DNA of 13,750 bases, from the NCBI GenBank assembly GCA_047973165.1, contig JBKEBM010000061.1, forward strand, positions 1 through 13,750, in the 5' to 3' direction. A program made the translations under genes and the position numbers. A model generated the notes under the pieces. It did no database searches. It was not told the DNA's origin and saw only the letters and a list, made by a program, of their open reading frames with translations. Shown here piece after piece: positions 13,651-13,750 of this stretch (within the stretch, counting starts at the first letter, position 1; each line of letters starts with the position of its first letter). The stretch comes from JBKEAD01 sp047973165. GTDB lineage: Bacteria > Verrucomicrobiota > Verrucomicrobiia > Chthoniobacterales > JBKEAD01.

Positions 13651-13678
13651 AGCGATATATTCCAGCCTGTATAAAGCG
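13651..13678 (-). promoter_or_regulatory. modE box: ModE-like operator upstream of modABC
   Basis: On the plus strand the left half is AGCGATATATT (8 of 10 specified ModE positions), the spacer CCAGCC, and the right half TGTATAAAGCG (7 of 11). About 15 of 21 positions match. ModE repression of modABC is classical, so placement supports the call, though it lies about 210 bases before the modA start and no clear promoter could be assigned. Confidence 0.5.
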
Positions 13679-13683
13679 CACAT

Positions 13684-13750
13684 CCGGAAAACCTGCTTTT
13701 CGGCAGAGAGATTGGATAAAATTTTGGAGACAAGGCGAAAAGATAGCCGC
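13684..13750 (+). repeat. Dispersed repeat, copy 2 (reaches window end)
   Basis: Sixty-seven bases matching 13443-13508 with one inserted G and seven substitutions, about 88 percent identity. The copy may continue beyond the window. The opening stem becomes CCG-G-AAAA/TTTTCGG with a bulged G. Confidence 0.85.

Larger units (their letters stand above)
13439..13750. other. modA upstream region
   Basis: This stretch up to the window end contains a ModE-like dyad at 13651-13678 flanked by two copies of a 66-67 bp repeat (13443-13508 and 13684-13750). If modABC transcription begins near the ModE-like site, the mRNA would carry a leader of about 200 bases including one repeat copy. Minus-strand frames through it have no recognisable domain. 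Confidence 0.5.

Noticed and set aside
13368..13733. 121-codon minus-strand ORF across the repeat region
   Set aside because: It overlaps the start of modA in another frame and uses a TTG start in repeat copy 2; parts look protein-like, but nothing is recognised.

Overview
The window looks like a chromosomal piece of a Verrucomicrobiota-type bacterium. The basis is a PEP-CTERM surface protein with DNRLRE-like repeats, an H-X9-DG pseudopilin-like protein of the kind abundant in Verrucomicrobiota, Lentisphaerota and Planctomycetota, and many genes with no Shine-Dalgarno sequence. This placement is inference; there is no rRNA or marker gene here. The unifying theme is molybdenum: nearly every gene is tied to sensing, importing, handling or using Mo (or W).

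Layout. (1) 1-331, minus: 5' part of an SMP-30/gluconolactonase-like gene running off the left edge. (2) 332-729: intergenic, with small hairpins and dyads and no convincing gene. (3) 730-3876, plus: a tightly coupled operon headed by a very good ModE operator (730-757) that covers the -10 of a sigma70-type promoter. It encodes a duplicated, apparently fused PEP-CTERM protein, a pseudopilin-like protein, and an orphan TupA/ModA-like binding lipoprotein. (4) 3904-4275, minus: a ModE-type regulator made only of the DNA-binding domain. (5) 4522-10858, plus: a seven-gene operon for a Nas-type molybdenum nitrate reductase: NarI/DsrM-like membrane cytochrome b, catalytic subunit, four-cluster ferredoxin, Tat-dependent Rieske protein, a small two-helix membrane protein, a TDT/SLAC1-family channel, and a MOSC-domain protein. 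(6) 10837-13438, minus: modC, modB and modA, read convergently with the reductase operon and transcribed as modABC with ATGA overlaps. (7) 13439-13750: the modA upstream region, with a second ModE-like site and two copies of a 66-67 bp repeat.

How it fits together (inference): ModABC imports molybdate, the ModE-like protein adjusts expression to Mo supply, MOSC may act on the molybdenum cofactor, and the reductase operon uses it to reduce nitrate in the cytoplasm with electrons from the membrane. The TDT channel may move nitrate or nitrite. No nitrite reductase or NarK is visible. The most unusual element is the surface/secretion-flavoured operon at 730-3876 under an apparent ModE operator, which suggests a Mo- or W-responsive envelope system that I do not recognise as described. 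Within it, a single extra G near 1567 appears to have fused two ancestral ATGA-overlapping genes into one reading frame.
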